DNA from: Ammoniphilus sp. YIM 78166 | Lineage (GTDB): Bacteria > Bacillota > Bacilli > Aneurinibacillales > RAOX-1 | NCBI RefSeq assembly: GCF_004522215.1 | Contig: NZ_SDLR01000004.1 | Span: 434,001-498,000, forward strand | Direction of reading: 5' to 3' | Length of the DNA stretch: 64,000 nucleotides | In this document: piece by piece, positions 25,229-33,705 of the stretch | How the letters are laid out: every line of letters begins with the position of its first letter | How positions within the stretch are numbered: position 1 is the first letter of the stretch | Made by a program: the position numbers and the translations under genes | The notes under the pieces: model-generated | What the model was told of the DNA's origin: nothing | Seen by the model: only the letters and a program-made list of their open reading frames with translations | The model's database searches: none

Positions 25229-26422
25229 ATGGGGAACAACCTACTAGAACAAGCCAACCGGTTAAAAGAGCAAGTGATTGCTTGGCGTCGTGATTTTCAT
25301 CAGCATCCAGAGCTCAGCTTTGAGGAAGTTCGGACTTCCCAGGCCGTGGCGAAACACCTGCAAAATTTGGGCTTGGAGGTTCAAACCGGAGTAGGGCGCA
25401 CGGGAGTGGTGGGTGTCTTGCGAGGGAAGGAACCTGGTCCGACCATTGCCTTGCGTGCAGATATGGATGCCCTGCCGATGCAGGATCAGAAGAATGTAGC
25501 GTATCAGTCAACGGTACCCGGTAAAATGCACGCGTGCGGCCATGATGCTCATACCAGTATAGTAATGGGGGCAGCTCAATTTCTTACCCAAGTAATGCCG
25601 CCCCAAAAAGGGAATATTAAATTTATCTTTCAACCTGCTGAAGAAGGTGGAGGAGGAGCCCGCGTCATGATGGACGATGGTGTTCTGCAAAACCCGAAGG
25701 TTGATGCCATTGCGGGTCTTCATGTTTTTCCCGCTGTTCCGACTGGAAGCATTACGGCAGTTAAAGGTGTAGGCTGTGCAGCAGCCGATTTTATTGGAAT
25801 GAAGATCATGGGAAAAGGCGGCCATGCCGCGCACCCACATACAGCCGTAGATTCCATTACCGTCACGGCTCAAGTGATTACGGCTCTGCAACACATCGCA
25901 AGCCGACAGGTCGATCCATTAGATTCAGTTGTCATTACCATTGGGACAATTAACGGCGGAGCGGCAAACAATATCATTGCACAAGAGGTCTCCTTGACAG
26001 GGACGGTTCGCACGCTTAATCCTGCTTTGCGTGAGCAGATGCCAGGAAAAATAGAACAAGTGATTAAAGGCGTAACGGAAGCAATGGGGGCAACCTACGA
26101 GTTTACATATGAAATGGGCTATCCCTCCATCATTAACGATGACCAGATGGTGGAACTCGTGTTGCAAACCGCGGACCAAGTTTTAGGGCAAGGGAAATGG
26201 TCGCTGGTGAAGCCTTCCATGGGGGGAGAGGACTTTTCATACTACACTCACGAAGTACCAGGGGTGTTTTTCCGTTTAGGGGTTGGTAATCCCGAAAAAA
26301 ATACAACCTATCCACTTCACCATCCTTTATTCGATGTAGATGAAGATGCCCTTCCAATAGGCATTGCCCTATTGTCTGCCACGGCCCTAAATTATTTAAA
26401 TCGAAACACGGATGGTCAATAG
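25229..26422 (+). CDS. M20-family amidohydrolase (second of a pair)
   Basis: A 397-residue paralogue of the preceding enzyme, clearly similar along its whole length: [51 protein letters not shown] and [14 protein letters not shown]. The metal-binding residues are intact. Tandem duplication with divergence suggests different acyl or amino-acid preferences. AGGAG lies 13 nt before the ATG, rather far. A DUF1450 gene follows. Confidence 0.9.
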   Translation: MGNNLLEQANRLKEQVIAWRRDFHQHPELSFEEVRTSQAVAKHLQNLGLEVQTGVGRTGVVGVLRGKEPGPTIALRADMDALPMQDQKNVAYQSTVPGKMHACGHDAHTSIVMGAAQFLTQVMPPQKGNIKFIFQPAEEGGGGARVMMDDGVLQNPKVDAIAGLHVFPAVPTGSITAVKGVGCAAADFIGMKIMGKGGHAAHPHTAVDSITVTAQVITALQHIASRQVDPLDSVVITIGTINGGAANNIIAQEVSLTGTVRTLNPALREQMPGKIEQVIKGVTEAMGATYEFTYEMGYPSIINDDQMVELVLQTADQVLGQGKWSLVKPSMGGEDFSYYTHEVPGVFFRLGVGNPEKNTTYPLHHPLFDVDEDALPIGIALLSATALNYLNRNTDGQ

Positions 26423-26438
26423 AGAAAGGGTTATATAC

Positions 26439-26693
26439 ATGTCAAATGAATTTCGAGTCTGTGATGAATGTCGAATGACAAATGTAAAAACGCTGCTTCC
26501 CAAGTTAAGAAAGCTTGATGCAGATGCCGAGATTAAATTGGGCTGTCAATCCTACTGTGGAATTGGATATAAGAAAAGTTTTTGTATTGTCAATGGCAAG
26601 CATGTGACCGCACTAAGTGAAGATGAACTCCTTGAGAAAGTCGAAAAAATCGTCAAGCGAGCCGCAAGAAAACAGGCAAGTACGACAACCTAA
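26439..26693 (+). CDS. DUF1450 protein (YuzB-like)
   Basis: An 84-residue cysteine-rich protein of family DUF1450. Cysteines are at CDEC near the start and in [18 protein letters not shown], a thioredoxin-fold or metal-site-like pattern; the C-terminal helix is basic. Function is unknown. ATG 26439 follows AAAGGG by 8 nt and fits the family N-terminus; the upstream in-frame ATG at 26412 overlaps the amidohydrolase. Probably co-transcribed with the amidohydrolases and closed by a terminator. Confidence 0.85.
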   Translation: MSNEFRVCDECRMTNVKTLLPKLRKLDADAEIKLGCQSYCGIGYKKSFCIVNGKHVTALSEDELLEKVEKIVKRAARKQASTTT

Positions 26694-26709
26694 TTGCATA
26701 CCATGGAGT

Positions 26710-26760
26710 AAGGGGGGACTACCGGAAACGCATGTTTCTATGAAGTAGGCCCCTTTTCTT
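26710..26760 (+). terminator. Terminator before hutH
   Basis: AAGGGG plus ACTAC (26710-26722) pair with GTAG plus CCCCTT (26745-26755), with an inner GAAAC/GTTTC arm, then TTTTCTT. It ends only 24 bp before the hutH start, so it could also act as an attenuator for hutH. Confidence 0.75.
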
Positions 26761-26784
26761 ATCCTTTTGAAGGAGAGGACAACA

Positions 26785-28263
26785 TTGACGGTACGCCTGG
26801 ACGGCAATCAATTAACCTTAGATCAAGCGGAACGTGTAATATTGGGCAGAGAGAAAGTGGAGCTAACGGAGCAGGCCTGGATGAATCTAGGCAAGAGTCG
26901 CAGAGTGGTGGAACGGAGTATTGAGGAAGGTCAGGTTATCTACGGAGTGACTACAGGTTTTGGCAAGTTTAGCGAAGTTATTATTTCCCGGGAATACTTA
27001 GAGCAGCTTCAGCTGAATTTGATACGAAGCCATGCCGTGGGAGTAGGTAAACCTTTTGATGAAAGGGTTAGCCGGGCCATGCTGCTTCTCCGTGCGAATG
27101 CTTTGGCGAAAGGGTTTTCTGGCATCCGCAAGGAGACGATGGAGCAGTTGTTGAGCTGTTTAAATAGGGGGATTCACCCTGTAGTTCCTTCTCAGGGTTC
27201 ATTGGGAGCGAGTGGAGATTTGGCTCCTTTATCCCATCTTGCCCTTGTTTTGATAGGAGAAGGAGAAGCTTATGTACAAGGGAAAGTAATGTGTGGAAAG
27301 GATGCCTTGCAAGTGGCAGGCTTACAACCTATTAGCTTAACGGCTAAGGAAGGCTTGGCATTAATCAATGGAACTCAGGCCATGACTGCGGTGGGCCTTC
27401 TTGCGTATTTGGAAGCTGTCAAGCTTGCTGATAATGCAGATCGGACAGCAGCCCTAACCATGGAAGCCCTGAGAGGGATTATGGACGCTTTCCAAGAGGA
27501 GGTTCACCAGGTCAGACCTTATCCGGAACAGGTGGAAGTGGCTAGAAGGATGAGAGAATTGTTAGAAGGAAGCCGCCTCGTGACGAAGCAGGGAGAGTTG
27601 AGAGTACAAGATGCTTATTCGCTAAGGTGTATCCCCCAGGTTCATGGTGCCACTCGGCAAGTGCTCCATTATGTTAAAGAAAAATTGCTAGTTGAAATGA
27701 ATGCTGCAACGGATAATCCCCTCATTTTTTCTCACAATGGTACCGTCATTTCCGGAGGGAACTTCCATGGACAACCGATGGCGTTTGCTATGGATTTCCT
27801 GGGAATAGGGATGGCGGAACTAGGAAATATCTCGGAGAGGCGAATTGAACGGCTTGTTAATCCTCAGCTTAATGATTTACCCCCCTTTTTGAGTTCTGAT
27901 CCTGGCTTGCAATCCGGACTCATGATCCTTCAATACACCGCTGCCTCCCTTGTTTCGGAAAACAAAACACTCGCCCACCCTGCCAGTGTGGACTCGATCC
28001 CATCGTCCGCTAATCAAGAAGATCATGTCAGCATGGGAACCATCGCTTCCCGACATGCCTATGAAATCATTCAAAATGTTCGTCGCGTGTTAGCCATTGA
28101 AGCCATTTGTGCAGCGAGGGCATGTGACTTCCGGGGAATTGAACGACTCGCCCCGCTGACTCGACAGTGGTATGAACAAATTCGAGAAGTGGTGCCTAAA
28201 TCGATGGAGGATCGATCGCTGTCTAAAGAGATTGAAGAGTTGGCGGAGAGGATGATGGGGTAG
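26785..28263 (+). CDS. hutH: Histidine ammonia-lyase
   Basis: A 492-residue enzyme that deaminates histidine to urocanate. The self-made MIO cofactor arises from A142-S143-G144 in [14 protein letters not shown]; other conserved parts are [31 protein letters not shown] and [15 protein letters not shown] 26785 is preferred: AGGAG lies 9-10 nt upstream and the resulting N-terminus fits B. subtilis HutH; TTG 26767 has no ribosome site. No hutU, hutI, hutG or hutP is next to it, so the rest of the pathway must be elsewhere or absent. Confidence 0.95.
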   Translation: MTVRLDGNQLTLDQAERVILGREKVELTEQAWMNLGKSRRVVERSIEEGQVIYGVTTGFGKFSEVIISREYLEQLQLNLIRSHAVGVGKPFDERVSRAMLLLRANALAKGFSGIRKETMEQLLSCLNRGIHPVVPSQGSLGASGDLAPLSHLALVLIGEGEAYVQGKVMCGKDALQVAGLQPISLTAKEGLALINGTQAMTAVGLLAYLEAVKLADNADRTAALTMEALRGIMDAFQEEVHQVRPYPEQVEVARRMRELLEGSRLVTKQGELRVQDAYSLRCIPQVHGATRQVLHYVKEKLLVEMNAATDNPLIFSHNGTVISGGNFHGQPMAFAMDFLGIGMAELGNISERRIERLVNPQLNDLPPFLSSDPGLQSGLMILQYTAASLVSENKTLAHPASVDSIPSSANQEDHVSMGTIASRHAYEIIQNVRRVLAIEAICAARACDFRGIERLAPLTRQWYEQIREVVPKSMEDRSLSKEIEELAERMMG

Positions 28264-28272
28264 AAGAAGCAA

Positions 28273-28494
28273 TAGTCGTGAAATTCCGGTTAAATGGACT
28301 GGAGGGTGAGTTGAGGGGAGAAATAATCGGAGTAGCTCCGACTAATCGGTCGGGAAAGCCTCAAATTGCAGGGTTTCAGCTGAATTAGTCGTAAATCTAC
28401 GGTTAAAATGGGCCTGAAAGGAGCCAATTTGGGAAATAACCGTAAATCTACGACTATAATCCTCAGCTTGTTGGGAGGGCGAGTTGAAGGGCAG
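28273..28494. repeat. Four imperfect palindromes about 51 and 62 nt apart
   Basis: Related 20-nt imperfect palindromes start at 28273 (TAGTCGTGAAAT), 28324 (TAATCGGAGTAGC), 28386 (TAGTCGTAAATC) and 28437 (TAACCGTAAATC, an inverted copy of the third). Centres are about 51, 62 and 51 nt apart, near whole helical turns. GGAGGGTGAGTTGAGGGGAG (28301-28320) recurs with changes at 28474-28494. No ORF or U-tract; it lies between convergent hutH and the glycosidase gene. Confidence 0.7.
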
Positions 28495-28507
28495 TCTTAC
28501 GGCTAGT

Positions 28508-28843
28508 TCACTCTGCTGTAATCTTCACTAGGAGAGCTTTACTATCCCACTCAACTCTAGCTCCCATCGCTTCGCTGACAAAACGAGCAGGAACCATCAT
28601 TCGACCATTTACGGGTTGAGCTGCCACGTCTAACGGTACCCATTGATCATTGACCAACGCTTCTTTAGCCCCTTTTCTCAGGGTGATCATGAGTTCTCCT
28701 TTAGTAGCTATAACGGTCTCGGTTTCTGCCTGCCACTGAACCTCTGCTCCCAAGGCCTCGAATATTCCCCGCAATGGCACGAGCGTCCGGTTTTGAACCA
28801 TCATCGGAGGTTGATCATATCGCTGAGGTACTCCGTTGATCAT
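28508..28843 (-). CDS. Copper-amine-oxidase-N1-like domain, detached by frameshift
   Basis: A 111-residue fragment with a complete stalk-like domain (CuAO_N1 type): MVQNRTLVPLRGIFEALGAEVQW, a short hairpin unit, then GRMMVPARFVSEAMGARVEWDSK. It lacks a signal peptide and its ATG (28843) lies inside the end of the catalytic ORF (29-bp overlap). It was almost surely the C-terminal part of that secreted protein until a 25-bp tandem duplication changed the frame. If translated alone it would stay in the cytoplasm. Confidence 0.75.
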   Translation of the reverse strand: MINGVPQRYDQPPMMVQNRTLVPLRGIFEALGAEVQWQAETETVIATKGELMITLRKGAKEALVNDQWVPLDVAAQPVNGRMMVPARFVSEAMGARVEWDSKALLVKITAE

Positions 28844-28860
28844 ATCGCTGAGGTACTCCG
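28811..28860. repeat. Exact 25-bp tandem duplication causing a frameshift
   Basis: The same 25 bp occur at 28811-28835 and 28836-28860, followed by the first 8 bp again (28861-28868). Since 25 is not a multiple of 3, removal of one unit would join the two reading frames into one 476-codon ORF-scale gene. Confidence 0.95.
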
Positions 28861-29936
28861 TTGATCATCACTTGGATCGCTGGAGCTTGTATCTTTTCTT
28901 TCTTCACCAACACCAAGCTATTACTTAGGAGTCTACCTGGCTTTGTCAGGTATTTTCCGTTGTAGTACAACCCAGAAGATGCCCCACCATCCAGATTCAT
29001 TGCTTCTGTTAAGCCTAGTTTAATCACCAGTTGGGCTAATTCCTTCATCGTCACGTTGGATACGGTCCCGAAGAGAATCGTTTGGTCTGCCTTCATCCCA
29101 ATGAAGCTCCGTTGACCGGGGTTTTTAGTGATTTTGTCTTCCGTAAACCCAGCAGAGTCTAACGATATTTTCCCGTTCGTCACTAGCTTCGGTCCCGCGC
29201 TCAAAAGATGCTGGGGAGAGCCGATCCCATCCGGATAGACCACTTGGTAAGATACGGTATCTCCCACTTGAAAACGTTGAAGCTGATCTTGGTTTGTTGG
29301 ATTAGATCCGTAAGCAATCACAAATCCTTTGGCGGGAATGGTTGCTTTATTTTTGGAGATCGAGGTCACCTTACCATCATTTACGACCACAAACGAAAAT
29401 TGAGGAAAATCAAGCTGGGCACTCCGATAGGAAGGTGTAAAAATCACAATTTCATCTTGAGATGTTGGTGCATGATTAATGAACCAGGCATACCAATTAT
29501 GAGGCCATACCTCTGAACCATTGATGCTGCCTCGAATGGCGATACTTTTCGTTGCGTCAAACCATAATTCGTTTTGTTGAGTAATGCCTAACGCAACGGG
29601 TCCCCCTCGAAAGTGCTCCATTCTTTGGTTTATGGCAAGAGCACCTAACGGCTGAAGATCCTTGGTATCATAAGGATTAAAGAAAGTACCATTAATCGCT
29701 GCGACAGCTTGGTTACGCTGGGCCATCTTGGCTAACTCTTCTGTCAATCCTACTTTATTATGGGCTAGGACAGGTTTTAGTTCGAGCGGTTCGGAGGGAT
29801 GAAACAAAACATAGGTGACGGCCTTTTTCCCGCTTGATAGGGTGACGGACGTAGTTTTGGACTCTAGGGCTGAAACAGGGGAGGAAGCCACTAGTAAGGA
29901 TAAGCTGAGAATACAGGTGAGGATGAGCTTCTTCAT
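28815..29936 (-). CDS. Secreted phosphodiester glycosidase (DUF2233/NAGPA), C-terminally truncated
   Basis: A 373-residue protein with a Sec signal peptide (KKLILTCILSLSLLVASSPVSA) and a phosphodiester glycosidase domain of the NAGPA/DUF2233 type. Marks: AAINGTFFNPYD, PRQ-like LSAGPKLV, RSFIGMKAD, and MNLDGGASSGLYYNGK with LSNSLVLV. Family members act on sugar phosphodiesters, in bacteria perhaps wall polymers or exopolysaccharide. The frame ends with RSTSAI after the 25-bp duplication, losing the C-terminal domain found in the overlapping ORF. There is no ribosome site; the ATG overlaps the stop of a 58-codon ORF (ATGA), so translation is probably coupled to it. Confidence 0.85.
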   Translation of the reverse strand: MKKLILTCILSLSLLVASSPVSALESKTTSVTLSSGKKAVTYVLFHPSEPLELKPVLAHNKVGLTEELAKMAQRNQAVAAINGTFFNPYDTKDLQPLGALAINQRMEHFRGGPVALGITQQNELWFDATKSIAIRGSINGSEVWPHNWYAWFINHAPTSQDEIVIFTPSYRSAQLDFPQFSFVVVNDGKVTSISKNKATIPAKGFVIAYGSNPTNQDQLQRFQVGDTVSYQVVYPDGIGSPQHLLSAGPKLVTNGKISLDSAGFTEDKITKNPGQRSFIGMKADQTILFGTVSNVTMKELAQLVIKLGLTEAMNLDGGASSGLYYNGKYLTKPGRLLSNSLVLVKKEKIQAPAIQVMINGVPQRYDQRSTSAI

Positions 29937-30109
29937 ATGGCAACAATATACATCAACTGCTGGAGGCGCTGCTCGACTAGTTGTTTCTTTTGCTTGATTT
30001 CAAACTCTTGTTCAGGATGACTTTCCATTAAGCGATTTAGAGATTTTAGTTCTGCATATAACTTAGAAAAATCGTCGATATTATTGATTCTTTTTGTATA
30101 GGGATCCAT
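29933..30109 (-). CDS. 58-residue coupled small protein, unknown
   Basis: A short ORF not matching any family I know: it starts MDPYTKRINNIDDF and continues as a Leu/Gln/Glu-rich helix that could form a coiled coil (LYAELKSLNRLMESH; KKQLVEQRLQQLMYIV). GGAGG lies 6 nt before its ATG, a sigmaA-like promoter is just upstream, and its TGA overlaps the ATG of the glycosidase gene. These three features support a real gene whose translation also opens the glycosidase start. Confidence 0.7.
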   Translation of the reverse strand: MDPYTKRINNIDDFSKLYAELKSLNRLMESHPEQEFEIKQKKQLVEQRLQQLMYIVAI

Positions 30110-30141
30110 AGATGTCCTCCAAAATTTGCTGTCAGACCTAT

Positions 30142-30170
30142 ATTGTAGCCCGGTTGGCGAATTTAGGCAA
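30142..30170 (-). promoter_or_regulatory. Promoter of the small ORF-glycosidase operon
   Basis: On the minus strand TTGCCT (30170-30165), a 17-nt spacer and TACAAT (30147-30142), about 33 bp before the small ORF. Confidence 0.6.
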
Positions 30171-30270
30171 TGACAATATGCGCGAAAATTCGACTTTTTT
30201 CTCTAGTTTGTAATCCTTGGCCGAACAGGTGATAATAGACATAGCTACATTATTGCTAGAGGAGGAAGCC

Positions 30271-31200
30271 ATGACTATTAAGCCCAAGATCAAGGGGAAT
30301 TGGCTGGAGCTTACCATTGAAGCTCCATTAGAAGGAAAGACTTTAGAAGATATACTTAAACAAGACTTGTTTATTTCCGGCCGGATGATTCAGCGGTTAA
30401 CGCGTCAGAAGGGGCTATTTTTAAATCGTAAGGTTCCATTTTTAAAGAAGAAAGTAAAAACAGGTGACTTCTTGCGGGTGCTTGTGGGAGACAAGGAAGA
30501 AGGAAGCCTGGTGCCGGAGAATATCCCTATCGATGTGGTGTATGAGGATGAAGAGGTCCTGGTTGTCAATAAACAAGCTGGATTGATCGTGCATCCGATT
30601 AAGCCTGGACAAACAGGAACGTTGGCACACGGAATTGCGTTTTATTGGCTAAGTAAGGGAGTAACAGGTAAAGTTCGGCCTGTTCATCGTCTAGATAAGG
30701 ACACCTCAGGTCTCCTGTTGATGGCCAATAATAGTTACATTCATCAATTATTAGATCGTCAATTGAGAGAGCAAACCATCAAACGGACCTATTTAACGAT
30801 CGTTCATGGTCGCCTGGCGGAAAAGAAGGGAACCATCCGTGAGCCGATTGGACAAGATCCACAGCATCCCGTGAAAAGAAAAGTGACGCCAAAAGGGGAA
30901 GAAGCCATTACTCATTATGAAGTGGTAGAAGAGTTTCAGGAGGCTAGCTTGGTAAGCGTGGAATTGGAAACGGGTCGTACGCATCAAATACGCGTTCACT
31001 TTGATTATCTAGGTCATCCGGTGCTGGGAGATTCGCTCTATGGGAAAAAGCATCCTTGGATCCAAAGGCAGGCCCTTCACGCCCACCGACTAGAGTTTCT
31101 TCATCCTTTCCGGGAAGAGAAGCTAAGCTTTGAACAGCCTGTGCCTGAGGATATGAAGAAATTGCTGGAAAAGCTAAAGGAATCCATACCCAGCGTGTAG
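30271..31200 (+). CDS. RluA-family RNA pseudouridine synthase
   Basis: A 309-residue synthase that isomerises specific uridines in rRNA or tRNA. The catalytic Asp is in VHRLDKDTSGLLL; further marks are NKQAGLIVHP, ETGRTHQIRVHF and GHPVLGDSLYG. The N-terminal 70 residues resemble an S4-like RNA-binding segment (LFISGRMIQRLTRQKGLFLN). ATG 30271 follows GAGGAGGAAGCC directly and is preferred to the in-frame ATG-less extension from 30217. The exact target (RluD, YjbO or YlyB type) is not decidable. Confidence 0.92.
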   Translation: MTIKPKIKGNWLELTIEAPLEGKTLEDILKQDLFISGRMIQRLTRQKGLFLNRKVPFLKKKVKTGDFLRVLVGDKEEGSLVPENIPIDVVYEDEEVLVVNKQAGLIVHPIKPGQTGTLAHGIAFYWLSKGVTGKVRPVHRLDKDTSGLLLMANNSYIHQLLDRQLREQTIKRTYLTIVHGRLAEKKGTIREPIGQDPQHPVKRKVTPKGEEAITHYEVVEEFQEASLVSVELETGRTHQIRVHFDYLGHPVLGDSLYGKKHPWIQRQALHAHRLEFLHPFREEKLSFEQPVPEDMKKLLEKLKESIPSV

Positions 31201-31242
31201 AAAAACTAAAGAATAGGAAGACAAGCTGGACGGAGGATGACC

Positions 31243-32499
31243 ATGACAGCTCCCATTCTTTTAGACGAAGAAAAAGTGTTTAAAGACCCTGTACATAAAT
31301 ATGTACATGTCCGCTACCAGATTATTTGGGATCTTATCAATACACCAGAGTTCCAGCGGCTTCGCCGCATCCGACAATTGGGCACATCCTTGTACACGTT
31401 TCACGGAGCAGAGCACAGTCGGTTTAACCATTCATTAGGCGTGTATGAGATCATGAGGCGAATGATCTCTAAGTTTCATTTATCCGAGGATGAGGTCTTG
31501 CTTTGCCTTTGCTCGGCTTTACTCCACGACGTAGGACATGGTCCTTTTTCTCATTCCTTCGAGAAGGTATTTAAGACGGATCACGAAGAGTGGACACAAA
31601 AAATTGTAGAAGGCAATACTCAAATCAATCAGGTTCTTAAACGATTCTCCGATGATTTTCCCAAGAAGGTGTCCGAAGTCATTGGCAAGACCTATCCTAA
31701 TAAGCTGGTCGTCAGCTTAGTGACGAGTCAAATTGACGCTGATCGTATGGATTACCTGCTTCGAGATGCTTATTATACCGGGGTTAACTACGGAAATTTT
31801 GATATTGAGCGGATTCTGCGTTTGTTGCGCATCGTAGACGATCAGGTCGTCATTAAGTACAGCGGGATGCATGCCGTTGAGGACTATATACTGTCACGCT
31901 ATCAGATGTATTGGCAAGTTTACTTTCACCCCGTAACAAGAAGTGCGGAAGTCATCTTGCGAAAAATTTTTCAACGGGCCAAAGAGCTTTACCAAGGAGA
32001 TTATACGTTTCGCATTTTCCCCGAGCCTATGCTTCCCTTCTTTAAGGAAGGGAAGATTTCCCTGAAACAGTATTTGGACTTTGATGAATCAACGGTATTA
32101 TACTATATTCATGAATGGTGCAGGGAAAAAGACAGGATATTGTCCGACTTGTGCGAGCGCTTTCTTCACCGGAGACTTTTTAAATACATAGAGTATGACC
32201 CGAACGATTACCGAATGTGGTCAGACTTGGAGGCGCTCTTTGTAAAGGATGGGATTGATCCTCGCTATTATCTTGAATTTGATTCCCCATCGGATTTGCC
32301 TTATGATTTCTATCGTCAGAGTGAAGAGGAAGAGAGAATGCCGATTCTTCTTCTTATGCCGAACGGAGATTTAGAAGAGCTCTCAAGAAAGTCAGTGATT
32401 GTACAAGCCATTTCTGGGAAACGCAGATTTGACCATAAGTTGTATTACCCAGAAGATCTGGTGACAGATGCGATCCGCAAGCGTATAGGGGGGAAGTAG
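31243..32499 (+). CDS. ywfO: HD-domain phosphohydrolase (YwfO-like)
   Basis: A 418-residue HD-superfamily protein like B. subtilis YwfO. The N-terminus FKDPVHKYVHV and the metal-binding set HSRFNHSLGVYEIM, LLHDVGHGPFSHSFE and SQIDADRMDYLLRD are typical of dGTPase-like enzymes. Family members hydrolyse (d)NTPs or related nucleotides. ATG 31243 is chosen because GGAGG lies 6 nt before it; ATG 31237 abuts that site. It abuts the ywgA-like gene (1-bp gap), so the two are co-translated. Confidence 0.92.
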   Translation: MTAPILLDEEKVFKDPVHKYVHVRYQIIWDLINTPEFQRLRRIRQLGTSLYTFHGAEHSRFNHSLGVYEIMRRMISKFHLSEDEVLLCLCSALLHDVGHGPFSHSFEKVFKTDHEEWTQKIVEGNTQINQVLKRFSDDFPKKVSEVIGKTYPNKLVVSLVTSQIDADRMDYLLRDAYYTGVNYGNFDIERILRLLRIVDDQVVIKYSGMHAVEDYILSRYQMYWQVYFHPVTRSAEVILRKIFQRAKELYQGDYTFRIFPEPMLPFFKEGKISLKQYLDFDESTVLYYIHEWCREKDRILSDLCERFLHRRLFKYIEYDPNDYRMWSDLEALFVKDGIDPRYYLEFDSPSDLPYDFYRQSEEEERMPILLLMPNGDLEELSRKSVIVQAISGKRRFDHKLYYPEDLVTDAIRKRIGGK

Positions 32500-32500
32500 G

Positions 32501-33001
32501 TTGTTGCAAGAACATGCCAAGGTGCTCTACTTGCTGGAGCAGGCAGGGGAAGTTGTGGGGCGCAAAAAACTGCAAAAGATCGTTTATATTACGCAGAAGC
32601 TGCAGTATGATTTTAATCAGAAGTTTCAGTTCCACTTTTACGGCCCCTATTCAGAAGAACTAACGCTCGAAGTCGAAGAGTTATGTCAATTTGGGTTTTT
32701 ACAGGAGATCCTAGAGGATAAAGGAAATTACAATGTCTATCGCTATAGGATTACGGATAAGGGCAAGGAATTTCTCCATCATGTGAAGGCGGATGTAGGG
32801 AATCTTTCGCCTGTCTTGCATAAAATGAACCAATCCAGCGCACGGTTTTTAGAACTGGTCTCTACCGTTCTTTTCTTTGAAAAATTAAGTAAAGCGGAAG
32901 TAAGAGAAAAAATTCAAACGTTAAAAGCGAAGTCGAACTACTCGGATGAAGAGATTGACGAGGCTTATACATGGATCACGGAGCTTCAAGCATTAGTATA
33001 A
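32501..33001 (+). CDS. ywgA: YwgA family protein
   Basis: A 166-residue protein like B. subtilis YwgA. Residues 1-85 (LYLLEQAGEVVGRKKLQKIVYITQ and HFYGPYSEEL) look like a winged-helix-type domain found in similar uncharacterised proteins. Function is unknown. The start is TTG, one base after the ywfO stop, with GGGGGGAAG upstream. Conserved next to ywfO in Bacillales, suggesting a joint role. Confidence 0.88.
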   Translation: MLQEHAKVLYLLEQAGEVVGRKKLQKIVYITQKLQYDFNQKFQFHFYGPYSEELTLEVEELCQFGFLQEILEDKGNYNVYRYRITDKGKEFLHHVKADVGNLSPVLHKMNQSSARFLELVSTVLFFEKLSKAEVREKIQTLKAKSNYSDEEIDEAYTWITELQALV

Positions 33002-33018
33002 AAAGGAGATGAGGATCA

Positions 33019-33519
33019 ATGGACTTGTTGAATAATAAGAAAAAAGGGATCGACTTAAATATTATCAGCAACACCAATACGCATGGGGGATTCGGTGCTG
33101 GGATGATTAATCTTAGCAATGTTTCCGCTGTGATCATTGAAGGCGACGAGGCCTACATTGACATAGGCGCTCTTCATGCCAAAAGTAAGGTGGAAAAAGG
33201 AATCAAGTTCTCTACGGATAAGAATGACGTGCCCAACGGGAAAAAATGCTTTATCGTTTGGGTGGCCGCTGATCGTAATGAGAAGGGAGCTTATTATGCA
33301 GGAGTAGCTTCTTGTGAGATGTTGGTTGATCGTGAAGCACGCAGAGGATGGAAGATTCTCGCTGATCACGTCAACCGAATGGATGGCGCCATGAAGCGCA
33401 AGATTCTTCTTGAAAATTTAGATGAAAAAGAAAAAGCTTCGCTCAAAAAGCTGCTTGTCGAAAACAACCCGGCGATGTGGGAGAATTCATCCGACCTTCT
33501 AAAAGAAGCTTTAAGCTAA
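33019..33519 (+). CDS. ywhD: YwhD family protein
   Basis: A 166-residue conserved Bacillales protein of the YwhD family, recognisable from NIISNTNTHGGFGAGMINLSNV, IDIGALHAKSKVEKGIKF and NPAMWENS. No catalytic motif is evident and the function is unknown. AAAAGGAGATGAGG lies before the ATG, 17 bp after ywgA, so it ends a ywfO-ywgA-ywhD operon. In B. subtilis ywhD also neighbours pbpG and speEB, as here. Confidence 0.9.
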   Translation: MDLLNNKKKGIDLNIISNTNTHGGFGAGMINLSNVSAVIIEGDEAYIDIGALHAKSKVEKGIKFSTDKNDVPNGKKCFIVWVAADRNEKGAYYAGVASCEMLVDREARRGWKILADHVNRMDGAMKRKILLENLDEKEKASLKKLLVENNPAMWENSSDLLKEALS

Positions 33520-33620
33520 AACAAAATAAAATATGAATTTTTTTGGGAGAGAATTGTCTCCTGATCTAAAAAGTTGTAAACTTAGATATGTTGTTTACAC
33601 ACTGAAACAACAGGACGAGT

Positions 33621-33650
33621 AAAAGGAGCAGAGTTTCTGCTCCTTTTATT
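33621..33650 (+). terminator. Terminator after ywhD
   Basis: AAAAGGAGCAGA (33621-33632) pairs perfectly with TCTGCTCCTTTT (33636-33647) around a 3-nt loop. Confidence 0.85.
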
Positions 33651-33705
33651 TAACTATTATTATCTAAAAAATTAAAATACTACCTACCTGTTAGGAGTCC
33701 GGCTT

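Noticed and set aside
33575..33599. Palindrome TGTAAAC-N11-GTTTACA as GntR operator
   Set aside because: It lies before the ywhD terminator, more than 100 bp upstream of the regulator gene and with no promoter next to it; a 3' UTR structure or chance is as likely.
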